Source: Microtetraspora glauca
GTDB lineage: Bacteria; Actinomycetota; Actinomycetes; Streptosporangiales; Streptosporangiaceae
NCBI GenBank assembly: GCA_001570385.1
Contig: BBYL01000011.1
Span: 248,001-312,000, forward strand
Reading direction: 5' to 3'
DNA: 64,000 bases
Position 1 is the first letter of the stretch, and every line of letters starts with the position of its first letter. The translations under genes and the position numbers were made by a program. Below, piece by piece: positions 17,788-28,021 of the stretch. Under the pieces are notes generated by a model. The model worked only from the letters and a program-made list of their open reading frames with translations. It was not told the origin of the DNA and did not search any database.

Positions 17788-20136
17788 TCAGCGCGGATCG
17801 TCCGGGATCTCGTAGACGGCGAAATCGCCGGAGCGGAATCGCAGGATCGCGTAGTTCGCGATCCCGTGCTCTCGACCGGTGTTCCTTTCGTCCGCGAAGA
17901 GCCAGCGGACGCCGTAACGTGCCCGTAGACGCCGGATCGACTCCCGGGACGGCTGGAGAAACGCCTGGTCGTTCGAGCGGAGCCGGTCGGTGTCCCAGAA
18001 TTCGGTCGCCTTCCGCTGGTGACCTGGCTGCGGCCGATCCCAGTTCGTCACGGTGTAGGTCCATCCTTCAAGCAGGACACGCCGTTCGGTGAGGGCGCTC
18101 ACCCAGGAGTGGCGGCCGTCGCAGTAGTCCGCTTCGTATCCCCAACGGCAATGTCCGTTCGTGGCGACCATGTCGTCGGCATCCGAATGGTCGCGCAGCC
18201 ATCGCCCGGCGGTCAGGGCACCCCGAGGCACCGCGGTTTCCGTCGAGGCCGCGGGGGCTCCCGCCGGCTCGGCCCGGGTCGTGGGGTGGGTCACCGAGAG
18301 GACGCGCGCGTGCGCCTCCGCGGGCAAACCCATCGCCGCGGCCATCGACAACGTGAGCGCGAAGCCCGCGGCGCCCCGCCGCGCGATCAGGGCGATCGCC
18401 GTCGCCCCGACGAGAAGCAGCAGCACGACGTAGGGCAGAAACAGGAGTACGGCGGACCGCCCCTGAGGTTGCGGGATCTCGACTCCGCAGGCGAGAGGGA
18501 TCAGGTAGGCGAAGGCAAGGCCGACACCGGCCACGGAGGCCACCCTGACACGGGAGACACGCGTAGCGCGGACGAGAACGACCAGCCCGTACACCGCGAC
18601 GATTCCCATGTAGGGGAAGGTGGCCCTGAGGAAGTAGAGCTGATCGAGAGCCTGGTTCCCGAACAGAAGGGCCATGCCGAGGCCGGCGGCACCCATGCTG
18701 ACCATGATGACGACCGCGGGGCGAGCCAGCAGGCGTGGCCGGCTCAGCAGCCCCAGAACCCCGGACCAGGTGATCCCCCAGCTCATCAGGTACACGAGGA
18801 TGAGGCCGATCGCCGCGGTCAGGGCCGGAGGGTCCGCCTGTCCGGTGAGATCCCTCCACACGTGCGCGGGGAGAACGAGGAGGGAGAGGCTCAGACCCTG
18901 CCGGGCCCCCTGGAACAGCACGATCTGCGCACAGAGAAGGCAGGCCGCGGTCATCCCCAGCGCGAGGAGAGGGGATCGCGGCCACCGGCGGTTCTTGGCC
19001 GCTTCCACGGCGGCGACCGCGGCCAGCCCGACGGTCAGCAGCGGAAGGTAGGTCGCCTTGGCGCCCATCAGCGCGACGAGGAACACGGCGAACAGCATCC
19101 ATCTGCCGCCGGTGCGTGACCTGCCTTCGAGAATTTCGACGAGCAGGAGGACGACCGGTGCGAACAGGGCGGCGCCGAACGTCTGGCTCGGGCTGTTCCA
19201 TGCCGCGTCCTGAATCCCACCCCACGTGAATATGCCGTTGCTGCCGAGATAGAGGCTGGGAGCCGCCATGAATATCGCTGCCACGACCGCCAGGAGCGCT
19301 GCGAACCGTGTCTTCATGACGCGCAGGGCGATCGTGCCCACGAGGACGACGAGCACGGCCAACATGGGCAGCATGGCGAGGCGGAGAAGCAGGACGACCG
19401 GCTCGATTCCGGTCACCCAGCTCGTCGCGGCCATTTCCGCGTGGACGAACCAGTGATAGAAAAGCGGCTCTCCGGCGACCCCTGGAGTCGTGGGAGGCAT
19501 GTGGTGTTTCAGTTCACCGATCAACGACAGGTGAAACGACGCGTCGACATTGGAGAGTCCGAGTGCCGGCCAGGTCAGGGCGTTCGCTCTGTAGAAGGCC
19601 ACCGCGCTCCAGGCGACCAGATATGCGACCGTCAGCGCGATCGACCACGACCACCACAGGGGTACACCCCTGCGGTGCGAACCTCTCCAGTGACGGCGCA
19701 GCCGGGGGACGATGAGGAAAAGCGTGTACGTGCCGACGGGCCACGCCAGGACGAGCAGCGGCATGCCGGCCGCGCGTGCGGGGATGTACGCCAGCACTTC
19801 GAGCGCGTAGCCGAGTGCCAATCCCAGAGCGATCTCCTCTGCCAGGGATCGCGCACCGCCGTACAAGGACCGGATCACCAGTACACCGGGAAGCGCCAGG
19901 CCCAGGGCCACATAGGTGGCGAAGACGGCGATGTCCGGGACGGAGACGCCGTAAAAACACAGCGCGGCGACAGTGAACGAGCCCAGAAAAGCCGCGGGCA
20001 GCCACCGTTGCCTCAGAATGCTCCGCGAAAATCGGTTGAGACGAGACCGGCGCGCCGAAGGAATATTCTGCCGAGCGGTCCCCGCGTATTTTCCGGATGT
20101 TGCCGGTGAATTCTTTATAAGTGGCCCCGTGTCCAT
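17788..20136 (-). CDS. Large polytopic membrane protein, GT-C-like (paralogue A of four)
   Basis: A 782-residue protein with a cytoplasmic N-terminus, roughly 12-13 membrane segments and a C-terminal soluble domain of about 150 residues. I use ATG 20136 because the N-terminus then matches paralogue B (both begin MDT, first membrane span near residue 46). Shared motifs: VPRLRRHWR, FHLSLIGELKHHMPP, AGEPLFYHWFVHAEMA in the large external loop, MGAKATYLP, and in the tail RWLRDHSDADDMVATNGHC, LTERRVLLEGW and RYGVRWLFADE. The layout is that of GT-C glycosyltransferases, which use polyprenyl-phosphate sugars outside the membrane; that function is inferred. It is last in the operon 25287 to 17788. 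Confidence 0.82.
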   Translation of the reverse strand: MDTGPLIKNSPATSGKYAGTARQNIPSARRSRLNRFSRSILRQRWLPAAFLGSFTVAALCFYGVSVPDIAVFATYVALGLALPGVLVIRSLYGGARSLAEEIALGLALGYALEVLAYIPARAAGMPLLVLAWPVGTYTLFLIVPRLRRHWRGSHRRGVPLWWSWSIALTVAYLVAWSAVAFYRANALTWPALGLSNVDASFHLSLIGELKHHMPPTTPGVAGEPLFYHWFVHAEMAATSWVTGIEPVVLLLRLAMLPMLAVLVVLVGTIALRVMKTRFAALLAVVAAIFMAAPSLYLGSNGIFTWGGIQDAAWNSPSQTFGAALFAPVVLLLVEILEGRSRTGGRWMLFAVFLVALMGAKATYLPLLTVGLAAVAAVEAAKNRRWPRSPLLALGMTAACLLCAQIVLFQGARQGLSLSLLVLPAHVWRDLTGQADPPALTAAIGLILVYLMSWGITWSGVLGLLSRPRLLARPAVVIMVSMGAAGLGMALLFGNQALDQLYFLRATFPYMGIVAVYGLVVLVRATRVSRVRVASVAGVGLAFAYLIPLACGVEIPQPQGRSAVLLFLPYVVLLLLVGATAIALIARRGAAGFALTLSMAAAMGLPAEAHARVLSVTHPTTRAEPAGAPAASTETAVPRGALTAGRWLRDHSDADDMVATNGHCRWGYEADYCDGRHSWVSALTERRVLLEGWTYTVTNWDRPQPGHQRKATEFWDTDRLRSNDQAFLQPSRESIRRLRARYGVRWLFADERNTGREHGIANYAILRFRSGDFAVYEIPDDPR

Positions 20137-20273
20137 GGGGGTACCGTAATGGCTTGCGTTTGACCGGCGAGATCGGACACGGACTGTTGGCTTCTTCCTT
20201 GTCAAAGATTGTAGGCGCGGAATGGTCACCGGCCGGCCGTTTCCCGGCGGGGCCGGCCAGATACTTCACACGG

Positions 20274-21257
20274 TTACTTCACACCGCGCACGACGTATAT
20301 GCCGCGATGACGCTCGATGGAGACCTCGCTCAGCGCGAGATCCCTGGTCCACCGCTCAAGGCGGCGGCGCGTCTGCGGGCTCTCGTACCGTGGCGCGAAC
20401 CAGTCGAACGTGTCGAGCACGGACCAGTTCCGCAACATTCGGTGGTCCTTCAGATTCAGGTAGCGGTGGTTGGCGACGGGCACCAACCGGGCCAGGAGCG
20501 GCCCCGCTTTCGGCACCGCGTGGAGCGCCATGGACAGGGGCAGCAGGCGGGGCGCCGTCTTCTCCACGAGGGAGTAGAGCGTGGCCGGAGGCATTCGCCG
20601 GGTGAACGGGCGCAGCAGGTGCCGTGGATGCGTGTAGGCCACCATCGCGGCGTACACGTCCACGCAGAACCGGCCGCCGGGACGCAGGTAGCGGAACATG
20701 GTCTTGAACGTCCGCTCGACGTCGGGCGTGTGCTGGATGACCCCGAAGCAGAGCAGGTAGTCGAACGACTCCTCTGGGAACGGCATCTCGTAGATGCTCG
20801 CCTGGACCAGGCGCAGATTGGGGAAGCGTCCGTTGGAGGCGGCGTTGGCGTGGACGGCGCTGGAGATGTCGAGGGACGTCACCTCGGCGCCGACCTCGCA
20901 CAGGATCTCGGTGAACCGTCCGGCGCCGCTACCGCATTCGAGCACCCGCCGGCCACGCAGTTCGCCGACGGTCCAGCGGCTGGACCGGAAGAGCCGGTCG
21001 CGGGATATCGGCAGACCGGAGTGCGAGTCGAGCTGGGTCAGCCGATGCTGGTTCCACTGGTATCCGAATCCCTTCGCGTAGTTGTCCGCGGGGACGAACC
21101 GGGGCACTCCGCGGTCGACGGGGTACGTCGCCGGGCACGCGTCGCACCGCAACCCGTCCTCCACGCGAAGGCCACCGCGACAGCCGGGACAGCGAAGCTC
21201 GGACCACCATGCGCGCGGTGTGTCCGTGCCGGCGGAAGCGTGTTTCGAGAGAGTCAT
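20274..21257 (-). CDS. SAM-dependent methyltransferase with N-terminal zinc ribbon
   Basis: A 327-residue class I methyltransferase. The N-terminus has two CxxC pairs (CPGC and CDAC, about residues 23-41) typical of Trm112-like zinc-ribbon fusions. The SAM-binding motif I is VLECGSGAGRF near residue 105, followed by VTSLDIS, FDYLLCFGVIQHTPD and RYLRPGGRF. It sits between the flippase gene and the GT-C-like paralogue A in the leftward operon, so a glycan or lipid-linked sugar is the likely substrate; O-methylation is inferred. Confidence 0.85.
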   Translation of the reverse strand: MTLSKHASAGTDTPRAWWSELRCPGCRGGLRVEDGLRCDACPATYPVDRGVPRFVPADNYAKGFGYQWNQHRLTQLDSHSGLPISRDRLFRSSRWTVGELRGRRVLECGSGAGRFTEILCEVGAEVTSLDISSAVHANAASNGRFPNLRLVQASIYEMPFPEESFDYLLCFGVIQHTPDVERTFKTMFRYLRPGGRFCVDVYAAMVAYTHPRHLLRPFTRRMPPATLYSLVEKTAPRLLPLSMALHAVPKAGPLLARLVPVANHRYLNLKDHRMLRNWSVLDTFDWFAPRYESPQTRRRLERWTRDLALSEVSIERHRGIYVVRGVK

Positions 21258-21456
21258 TGGACACCTATCGGTGAGACGGGAAGGACCGCGGTAGCGTCGC
21301 CGTCCGATCGCGAATTGTGAGGATCATCGTACGGACGGTCACCTCGCGGACACGCGTTGTTCCGCCGGTGTGTCTCGACACGGGCCGCGAGATCGTCGCT
21401 CGTCCGCGCGGCATGGATCGGATTTCCCGGGAGGGGACGACGGCGTCAGCACGTCG

Positions 21457-22833
21457 TCACACTCTCTGGAGGGGGAGAGCCGCCCGTTCCGCCGGGGCGG
21501 GCGCCTCTGATCGGGGGGCTGTGACGGTGACGCGGCCCAGAATCGCCAGCCAGAAGCCGCTGCCGAGGGCGGCGAGAGCCAGCGTCCCCGACGCGAAATG
21601 GATAGCGGTCGCCACGGTGCCGGACGCCGACCAGTGCGCCACGAGGAGAGTCGCGACGAGAAGGGCCGCCTCGGCGGTGAGATAGGAGAGCCGCCAACCC
21701 GGCTTTCCCACGCCGAGGGCGAGGGTGTTGGACCAGCACGCGATGCCTTTGACGCACGCGGTGCAGAGAAGGAGCATCGCCACCGCGCCCGCGTCCGCGT
21801 ATTCCGTTCCGTACGCCATGGCGATGACGGTGCCGATCAGCGGGAACGCGACCACGGCCGTCACCACCCCACTCACGGAGAGCAGCAGAGAGGTGCGCCT
21901 GACGATTCGTTTGATGAACGCCGATCCGGTCCCCGTCGCGACGGCCTGGGTGATCCGGGGGAACAGCATCGTCGTGACCGGGATGGTCAGGTTGGCGTAG
22001 AAGCGGCCCGGAGCCATCGCGATTTTCAGGACGGTCACGAGAGACGGCCCCCCGAGGAGGCCCGCGATCGTGAGGATGCCCGTGTCGGAGATACCGGCGA
22101 CGGTGGTCCCCACCGACGTCTGGAAGGTGAACGGGATCAGCCCGGCAGGCAGCCGTGCGTGCTCTGTCACCGGCCCCAGCGCGGACACCGCCGTTCGGGT
22201 CGCGGTCAGGCAGATGACGGCGGCCATGGCCAGCGCGCCCGCCGCCTGCCCGGCGAGGTAGAGCAGGGGACCGCCGGCCCACAATCCCACGAGCGACAGG
22301 GCGAAGGACAGGAGCGCGGCCAGCACCCGGAGCATGCCGAATGTCCGCAGTCGGCTCGCCAGCGCGAGTCCCGCGCCCGCCGTCGCGTACGGGACGATGG
22401 CTCCCCGTCCGACGATGGCGAGGGCGAGCATGAGCGCGAGGCCGTCCGGGACGAGGCCGAGCAGCCGGGCGGCCAGCACCGCCACGAGGGCGAGCGCGGT
22501 CGCGGCGAGGCCGATGCCTGTGCTCCAGCGCAGCAGGAGGAGGAAAAGCGCTGTCCCCCTGCCACTGCGCCGCTGCTCCAGCGGGACGAAGCGCTGAGTC
22601 GCGTCCTCGAGACCCGGGTTGGACACGAGGAACCAGAGCCCGGCCACGGACTGGGCGAAGATGACCTGACCGGAGATCTGCGTGCCGGTCATCCGGACCA
22701 GGGCGATCAGGCTGAGCGTGGGGAGAACGGCCTCTCCGAGCCCGGCCGAGCTCAGCGACGTGAAGGTCAGTAGTTGCCGCCCACCTGGTGGCCGGACGTG
22801 ACGACTGGATCGACTGCGAGTGTTGATGGACAT
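21457..22833 (-). CDS. Wzx-type polysaccharide flippase (MOP superfamily)
   Basis: A 458-residue polytopic protein with about 12-14 hydrophobic segments arranged in two similar halves, no enzymatic motifs, and a MOP-family internal block GISDTGILTIAGLLGGPSLVT (about 250-270; only the pattern is used). It would move undecaprenyl-PP-linked repeat units from the cytoplasmic to the outer face before polymerisation. It follows the GT4 gene after 63 bases and precedes the methyltransferase, in an operon that also contains the Wzy-like polymerase. Confidence 0.8.
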   Translation of the reverse strand: MSINTRSRSSRHVRPPGGRQLLTFTSLSSAGLGEAVLPTLSLIALVRMTGTQISGQVIFAQSVAGLWFLVSNPGLEDATQRFVPLEQRRSGRGTALFLLLLRWSTGIGLAATALALVAVLAARLLGLVPDGLALMLALAIVGRGAIVPYATAGAGLALASRLRTFGMLRVLAALLSFALSLVGLWAGGPLLYLAGQAAGALAMAAVICLTATRTAVSALGPVTEHARLPAGLIPFTFQTSVGTTVAGISDTGILTIAGLLGGPSLVTVLKIAMAPGRFYANLTIPVTTMLFPRITQAVATGTGSAFIKRIVRRTSLLLSVSGVVTAVVAFPLIGTVIAMAYGTEYADAGAVAMLLLCTACVKGIACWSNTLALGVGKPGWRLSYLTAEAALLVATLLVAHWSASGTVATAIHFASGTLALAALGSGFWLAILGRVTVTAPRSEAPAPAERAALPLQRV

Positions 22834-22896
22834 GACCGAAACCCCTTCACCCCCGAACAGACAAGATCAACCGGCTGCGGCCTGTCACAGGGCCGT

Positions 22897-24006
22897 TCAT
22901 CTCGCCGTCAGGACCGGCACCCGGTGGGAGGTGACCATCTCGTACCAGCGCTCGATCCGCGCGGCCACCAGCGGCCAGTCGAGGTCCTCCGCGGCGCGGA
23001 CGCCGCGCTCGCTCATCCGCCGGCGCGTTTCGTCGTCGTCCAGGAGAGCGTGGAGCCGGGCGGCCAAGTCGGCCGCGTCCCCCGACCGGAATATCCGATA
23101 AGCGTCCCGTGGGACCACCGGGTCCAGTGTGGACTCCGATGAGATGAGGACGGCGGTGCCGAGCGCCAGCGCTTCCAGCGCGGCGTTCGGGATCCCCTCG
23201 CCTATGCCGCGCAGCCGTTGCGACGAGTGCACGAGAACCTCGGCGCGGTTGACCAGCGAATAGACGCGGTCGGGCGCGATGTGTCCGGTGAACTCGATCC
23301 CCGGACCGGTGGCCGCGAGGCGCTGCAAGCGGTCCCGTTCCGGTCCCTCTCCCGCTATGACCAGGCGGGCGTCCGGACGTACGGCCCGCACCCGGTGGAA
23401 CGCATCGATGGTCAGCTCGTGGTTCTTCACCTTCACCAGCGAACCCACGCTGATGATCAGTCCGCGCCGGACCCGGCCGCTGTCACGAAATCCGGCGAGC
23501 CGGCCGACGTCCAGACCGGCCGACGTCATGCGAATGAGGCGGTCGGGGATGCCGACGGTGTGCAGGTCCGCCCTGGGGCGTGTTCCCGCCACGATGAAGC
23601 CGCCGACATGGCGGAACGCCCACGGCATGATCGCGCGGTGGCGCATTGTGAGGGCCCCGTGAATGTGGAGCATCAGCGGGATGCCGAGGCGCCGGGCGGC
23701 GGAGCCGAGCGCGAGCGCCTCCCGATGATCGCCGTGCAGGTGGATGACGTCGGGCGCGGCCACGCGGGAGAGCGCCTCGGCACACTCCATCGCGAAGGCG
23801 ATCTCGTCTGACTTGAGGGACACCGCCCGGCTGGCCCCGGTGCGCGTCAAGGGCATCGGCGCTGTGCCTCGCGGAAGCTCGCCGCGCCGGTGCGCGACGA
23901 TCACCTCGTGCCCGCGTGGCAACTGCGCTCGGATGAGGCGTTCGATATGGAGCTCCATGCCTCCGGGCTCCGGCGGCAGTCGATACGCGATGTGCAGAAT
24001 TCTCAT
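22897..24006 (-). CDS. GT4 family glycosyltransferase
   Basis: A 369-residue GT-B retaining transferase. N-terminal acceptor motif PPEPGGMELHIERL; donor domain with VGSLVKVKNHELTIDAF, VIAGEGPERDRLQRLA and EGIPNAALEALALG, which carries the paired Glu residues. It is the second gene of the leftward operon, 21 bases after the Wzy-like gene. It works on the cytoplasmic side in repeat-unit assembly; donor unknown. Confidence 0.9.
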   Translation of the reverse strand: MRILHIAYRLPPEPGGMELHIERLIRAQLPRGHEVIVAHRRGELPRGTAPMPLTRTGASRAVSLKSDEIAFAMECAEALSRVAAPDVIHLHGDHREALALGSAARRLGIPLMLHIHGALTMRHRAIMPWAFRHVGGFIVAGTRPRADLHTVGIPDRLIRMTSAGLDVGRLAGFRDSGRVRRGLIISVGSLVKVKNHELTIDAFHRVRAVRPDARLVIAGEGPERDRLQRLAATGPGIEFTGHIAPDRVYSLVNRAEVLVHSSQRLRGIGEGIPNAALEALALGTAVLISSESTLDPVVPRDAYRIFRSGDAADLAARLHALLDDDETRRRMSERGVRAAEDLDWPLVAARIERWYEMVTSHRVPVLTAR

Positions 24007-24027
24007 GACGACTTCCTGTGGTGCGTG

Positions 24028-25287
24028 TCAGGGACCAACAGCCGGCGCCGCCCCTGTCGGCCGCGCGGCCGGCGGTGTCAGAGGGCCGGACGGGGCCTGG
24101 CCGGGGCGCTGCGGCGTCCGGGTCCAGGCGACTGCGGACAACAGGCTCACGATCATGACGATCGGCATCCGCTGCCGGAAGATGAGACCGATGTTGGACA
24201 TGGTCGTCGCGTACACGATCGTGCAGGGCACGATGAAGAGAAGCAGGAGCATCAGGACTCTTCGGTCCTGAACCCACAATCTCCGTGTTCCTCGCGCCGC
24301 GCAGAAGAGCAGGTAATACCAGACCAGGGTTTCGATCTTCGCGAGCTGTAGCACCACGCTTCCCCCCATCCAGGGAAACGGTGACAGCACGGTGTAGACG
24401 AGTTTCGGCGCGAAAGCGCTCCATGGGTTTCCGCCGTCGTCGAAGACGACCCCGGATCCTGTCTCCGCGTTCGCGAGGCGGACCGCTTCCGACTGGCCGA
24501 GCTCAAGCTGTTCCTGCATCGTTTCGACAGCCGCGTTCGGAGCCGCTCCCGGGAAGAACGCGAGCGATGCCAGTACCCCCGCGAGAAGGGCGAGGGTGCA
24601 GAAGGGGAGCGCGCGCCTGGCCCCGACGAAACCGAGGATGAGCGGTAGCCCGCACATGAACACCATGTAGGGGCGTACGTTCCACAGAGCCCACAGCAAT
24701 GGTGCGAGCAACAGCACTTTCCGGATGTCGAATCTCTGCACGTTCGACGTGGCCAGCGCCAGGCACGACACGACGAGGAACACATTGAAACCGTCTTTGA
24801 AGGTGTCCGACGTGTGCAGCAGGAACGCGGGCATGAACGCCATCAGGACGAGGAGGCGGAAGGAGGAACGCTCGTCGGCGCCGATGACCCTGGCGAACCT
24901 GTACATGACGATGCACAGAGCGCACGCCATGAGCGCTATCACAGACGTGCAGGCCAGGAGAGCCGGACCGCCGCACACATACATGATGAGCGCGAAGATG
25001 TTGCACGGCACCGCCACGGAGTAAAGGGAGGGAATCTGGTCGGAGGTGACGAACTGGAATCCCTCACGTTTCCAGTACGCGACGATTTCTAGTGCCCTGT
25101 GCTCATAGGTGTAGTTGTCGCCCCCATACGGCAGCAGGCTCCGCATGACCAGGACGTGGATGACCAACCGGGCGACGAAGGCCAGCAGCAGCACCCGTAA
25201 GGCACGTCGTGCCACGTGTCCATCCAGGGAGGACTGAACGAGGAAGACGAGTATCGTCGCGGCCGCCGCGACAATTATGTACTCCAC
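24028..25287 (-). CDS. Wzy-like polysaccharide polymerase (polytopic membrane protein)
   Basis: A 419-residue protein with about 10-11 membrane segments and one larger external loop (about 250-300, LELGQSEAVRLANAETG through the GGNPWSAF region). Sequence identity to any named family is not obvious, as is usual for Wzy. Position as first gene of the Wzy / GT4 / Wzx / methyltransferase / paralogue A operon, and topology, support a repeat-unit polymerase. A GT-C-type transferase is the main alternative. Confidence 0.6.
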   Translation of the reverse strand: MEYIIVAAAATILVFLVQSSLDGHVARRALRVLLLAFVARLVIHVLVMRSLLPYGGDNYTYEHRALEIVAYWKREGFQFVTSDQIPSLYSVAVPCNIFALIMYVCGGPALLACTSVIALMACALCIVMYRFARVIGADERSSFRLLVLMAFMPAFLLHTSDTFKDGFNVFLVVSCLALATSNVQRFDIRKVLLLAPLLWALWNVRPYMVFMCGLPLILGFVGARRALPFCTLALLAGVLASLAFFPGAAPNAAVETMQEQLELGQSEAVRLANAETGSGVVFDDGGNPWSAFAPKLVYTVLSPFPWMGGSVVLQLAKIETLVWYYLLFCAARGTRRLWVQDRRVLMLLLLFIVPCTIVYATTMSNIGLIFRQRMPIVMIVSLLSAVAWTRTPQRPGQAPSGPLTPPAARPTGAAPAVGP

Positions 25288-25571
25288 AAAGAATCACCCG
25301 AATGATGTTATGGCGGGGATGTTCCGGGACGTCCGGCCACTGTAATCGGGGGAGTCTGAAAAGGTGCCGAACGCATGGCCGCGCGATATTCCAAGCCCCC
25401 GTAAAGAATCGAATGCGCACCTGGCGGGGGACGATGGCGCGCCGCTGGGTACCCGTGAACGGTTCCTCGTCGGCTAAAACGGCTTTGACGACAACAAAGG
25501 CCTGGCAATGAAACGGTGGTCACGCTGCGTCGGAGCCGCTTCCCGGCACGCGGGTCGCCAGTCTTGCGGTC

Positions 25572-27947
25572 ATGGACACGATCTCACCCGTTCACGGTTC
25601 CACGTCGGGCTCGCAGGCGCCCGAACGGATCGCGGACGTGGGCGGATCCGCGGATGGCGGACGGCCCGCCAGCCGGCGCCGCGGGGCGGCCGCTTTCCTG
25701 ACATCCCGGTGGCTGCCCGCGATCGCGGCGTCCGGGCTCAGCGTCGCGGTGCTCCTCCACTATGGTGTGTCCCTTCGCGACCTGGTCGTCTTCAGCGCGT
25801 ACGTGCTCCTCTGCGTCACCGTTCCCGGCGTGCTCCTGATCCGAGCCCTGTACAAGGGCCGCCGTACGTGGGCCGAGGAGATCGCTCTCGGGCTGGCCCT
25901 GGGCTACGCCGTCGAGGTCTTCACCTACATCGCCGCCCGCGCGATCGGCCTGCCCCTACTGGTGCTGGTCTGGCCGGCCACCACCTACGCGATCTTCATC
26001 GCCGTCCCCCGCCTGCGTCGGCACTGGAGGGGCGGGCGGCACACAGGCACGGCCCCTCTCTGGTTCTCCTGGGCCCTCGTGCTGCTCGTCGCGTATCTGC
26101 TCGGATGGGGGGCCGCTTCCTATTTCGCGGTGACTCCGCTCGACTGGCCGGGGCTTGCCGCCGCTCCGCCGGATGTGCCGTTTCATCTGGCTCTGACCGG
26201 CGAGCTGAAGCATCAGATGCCGCCCATGGTGCCGATGGTCGCGGGCGAGCCCCTCTTGTATCACTGGTTCGTCTACGCGCATTTCGCGGCGTCGAGCTGG
26301 ATCACCGGCGTGGAGCCGCTGGTTCTGGTGAACCGTATCGGCGTGCTGCCCATGCTGCCCGCGCTCGTCGTGCTGATCGGAATGACCGCGCGACGTGTCA
26401 CGCGCTCCTGGACCGCGGCGCTGCTCGCCACGGCAGGCACGATCATGGTCGCGATTCCGGGCTTCTTCGTCGGCCAGAACGGGCCGTTCAGCTGGGGAGG
26501 AGTGCCAGATCTCGCGTGGACGAGCCCCACGCAGACTTTCGGGGCGCTCCTGTTCGCCCCGGTCGTGCTCCTTCTGATCGATCTTCTGGAGCACAGGCGC
26601 ACCGGCAGCGCCTGGATCCTGCTGGCGATCTTCCTTCTGGGGGTGATGGGGGCCAAGGCCACCTATCTGCCCATGCTCGGCGCGGGGCTCGTGGCGATCA
26701 CCCTGGTCGAGGCCGTCAGACATCGGAGGTTGCACCGGCCCGCGCTCGTCGCCCTGGGGATGACCGCGGCCTGCCTCCTGTACGCGCAGTGCGTGCTGTT
26801 CGGCGGGGCCCGGTCCGCCATCGTGGTCGCGCCGCTGTTCTTCATGCGCACCTGCTGGCAGGCGTGGAGGGGGCTGGGCGCGGCGGTCGAGCCTCCCACG
26901 GGCTCCCTGGTCGGTGTCACGTTGGTGTTCCTGCTGAGCTGGTTGGTCATGTGGTCCGGAATCCTCGGCCTGCTGAGCCGGTCGCGGTCACTCACGCGCC
27001 ACAGCGTGATCCTCATGCTCGGCATCGGCGTGATCGGGCTCGGAACGGCACTCATGCTCGGCCACCCCGGTCGCAGCCAGCTCTTCTTCATGTACGGCGC
27101 CTACCCCTACCTGGTGATCCTGTCGGTGTACGGGCTCCTCGTACTGGTGCGGCGAGCGCGGGTGCCACGCAGGGCGGCGATCTGCGCGGCCGTGGCCGGA
27201 ATCGCCGTCGCGTACCTGATCCCCTTCGTCTGCGGAGCCACGATTCCGCTGGGCCAAGGCGAGGACGACAGTGTCCTGTACCGGCCCTATCTGGTGCTCG
27301 TGGCCGTTTCCGCGTTGGCGGCGATATTCCTTCTCCGTACCTGGGGCGGGTACCGCGCGTGGGCGCTCATGTCCGTCGCTTCCGTGGCGATCGCCCTGCA
27401 GGCGGACGTGCAGGGTCACGTCCTGTCGGTGCTGCCCCGCGTGGCCGGTGCCGGGCTGCACGAGGCGGCCGGGTCCACCGAGTTCCAGGAGTCCCAGGCC
27501 GTCCAGAGCACCCTGACGGCCCCCGGCCTCATGGCGGCCGGCCGATGGCTGCGTTCCCACTCCGATCCGCGCGACCTCATCGCCACGAACGCTCATTGCA
27601 GGCCCGATGGGCAGGTCGCGTGCGATGAACGCCATTTCTGGGTCGCCGCGTTGAGCGAACGGCGCGTACTGGTCGAAGGATGGGCCTTCACCGGCACGAA
27701 CATGAGCCACTGGCGGCCGGGCGAGTCCCCGGAGTATCTACCGTTCTGGGACCGGGAGCGACTGCGCGCGAACGATCTGGCCTTCACCTCGCCGTCCCGC
27801 GAGGCGATGGAACGGCTGCGCGACCGGTACGGCGTGCGCTGGTTGTTCGTCGACGAGCGAGACGCGAGCTCGCGGATCGGCGCGTTCGCGACGCTGCGAT
27901 TCCGATCTCCCGGCTGCGCGATCTACGAATTGCCGCGCGCCGCGTAA
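25572..27947 (+). CDS. Large polytopic membrane protein, GT-C-like (paralogue B of four)
   Basis: A 791-residue protein of the same family as 17788-20136. First span near residue 48; VPRLRRHWR marks the loop before the large external region, where DVPFHLALTGELKHQMPP (from residue 201) and AGEPLLYHWFVYAHFA (about 225-240) provide conserved Asp, Glu and His residues of the kind used in GT-C active sites. The soluble tail begins near residue 656 (RWLRSHSDPRDLIATNAHC) and continues LSERRVLVEGWAFTGTN, WRPG, PFWD and RYGVRWLFVDE. It is followed by an RffA-like transaminase and an N-acetyltransferase gene, which suggests transfer of a 4-acylamino-4,6-dideoxyhexose. Function inferred. Confidence 0.82.
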   Translation: MDTISPVHGSTSGSQAPERIADVGGSADGGRPASRRRGAAAFLTSRWLPAIAASGLSVAVLLHYGVSLRDLVVFSAYVLLCVTVPGVLLIRALYKGRRTWAEEIALGLALGYAVEVFTYIAARAIGLPLLVLVWPATTYAIFIAVPRLRRHWRGGRHTGTAPLWFSWALVLLVAYLLGWGAASYFAVTPLDWPGLAAAPPDVPFHLALTGELKHQMPPMVPMVAGEPLLYHWFVYAHFAASSWITGVEPLVLVNRIGVLPMLPALVVLIGMTARRVTRSWTAALLATAGTIMVAIPGFFVGQNGPFSWGGVPDLAWTSPTQTFGALLFAPVVLLLIDLLEHRRTGSAWILLAIFLLGVMGAKATYLPMLGAGLVAITLVEAVRHRRLHRPALVALGMTAACLLYAQCVLFGGARSAIVVAPLFFMRTCWQAWRGLGAAVEPPTGSLVGVTLVFLLSWLVMWSGILGLLSRSRSLTRHSVILMLGIGVIGLGTALMLGHPGRSQLFFMYGAYPYLVILSVYGLLVLVRRARVPRRAAICAAVAGIAVAYLIPFVCGATIPLGQGEDDSVLYRPYLVLVAVSALAAIFLLRTWGGYRAWALMSVASVAIALQADVQGHVLSVLPRVAGAGLHEAAGSTEFQESQAVQSTLTAPGLMAAGRWLRSHSDPRDLIATNAHCRPDGQVACDERHFWVAALSERRVLVEGWAFTGTNMSHWRPGESPEYLPFWDRERLRANDLAFTSPSREAMERLRDRYGVRWLFVDERDASSRIGAFATLRFRSPGCAIYELPRAA

Positions 27948-28017
27948 GGCTTTCGCAATGGCTCGCCAAGCGGCGGCGGCGCCGCGGGAGGCGGCGTAGC
28001 CGCCCGTTGTTCACTGC
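27944..28017 (+). repeat. Duplicated intergenic segment, copy 1
   Basis: This stretch begins at the stop codon of paralogue B and aligns with 32469-32541 downstream of paralogue C. 31 of the first 39 positions are identical by my count, and both copies end in TTCACTGC with only one base difference in spacing. Both are followed by a DegT-family transaminase gene. It points to duplication of a membrane-protein/transaminase unit, or to a shared functional leader for the transaminase mRNA. Confidence 0.65.
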
Positions 28018-28021
28018 ACTC

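Noticed and set aside
17788..20136. Naming the four paralogues as specific GT-C enzymes such as ArnT or arabinosyltransferases
   Set aside because: Topology fits, but none of the signature motifs of those named families is visible, so only a GT-C-like call is justified.
25487..25515. TTGACG-containing promoter for paralogue B
   Set aside because: No acceptable -10 hexamer at 16-18 bases; the match is to the -35 box only.
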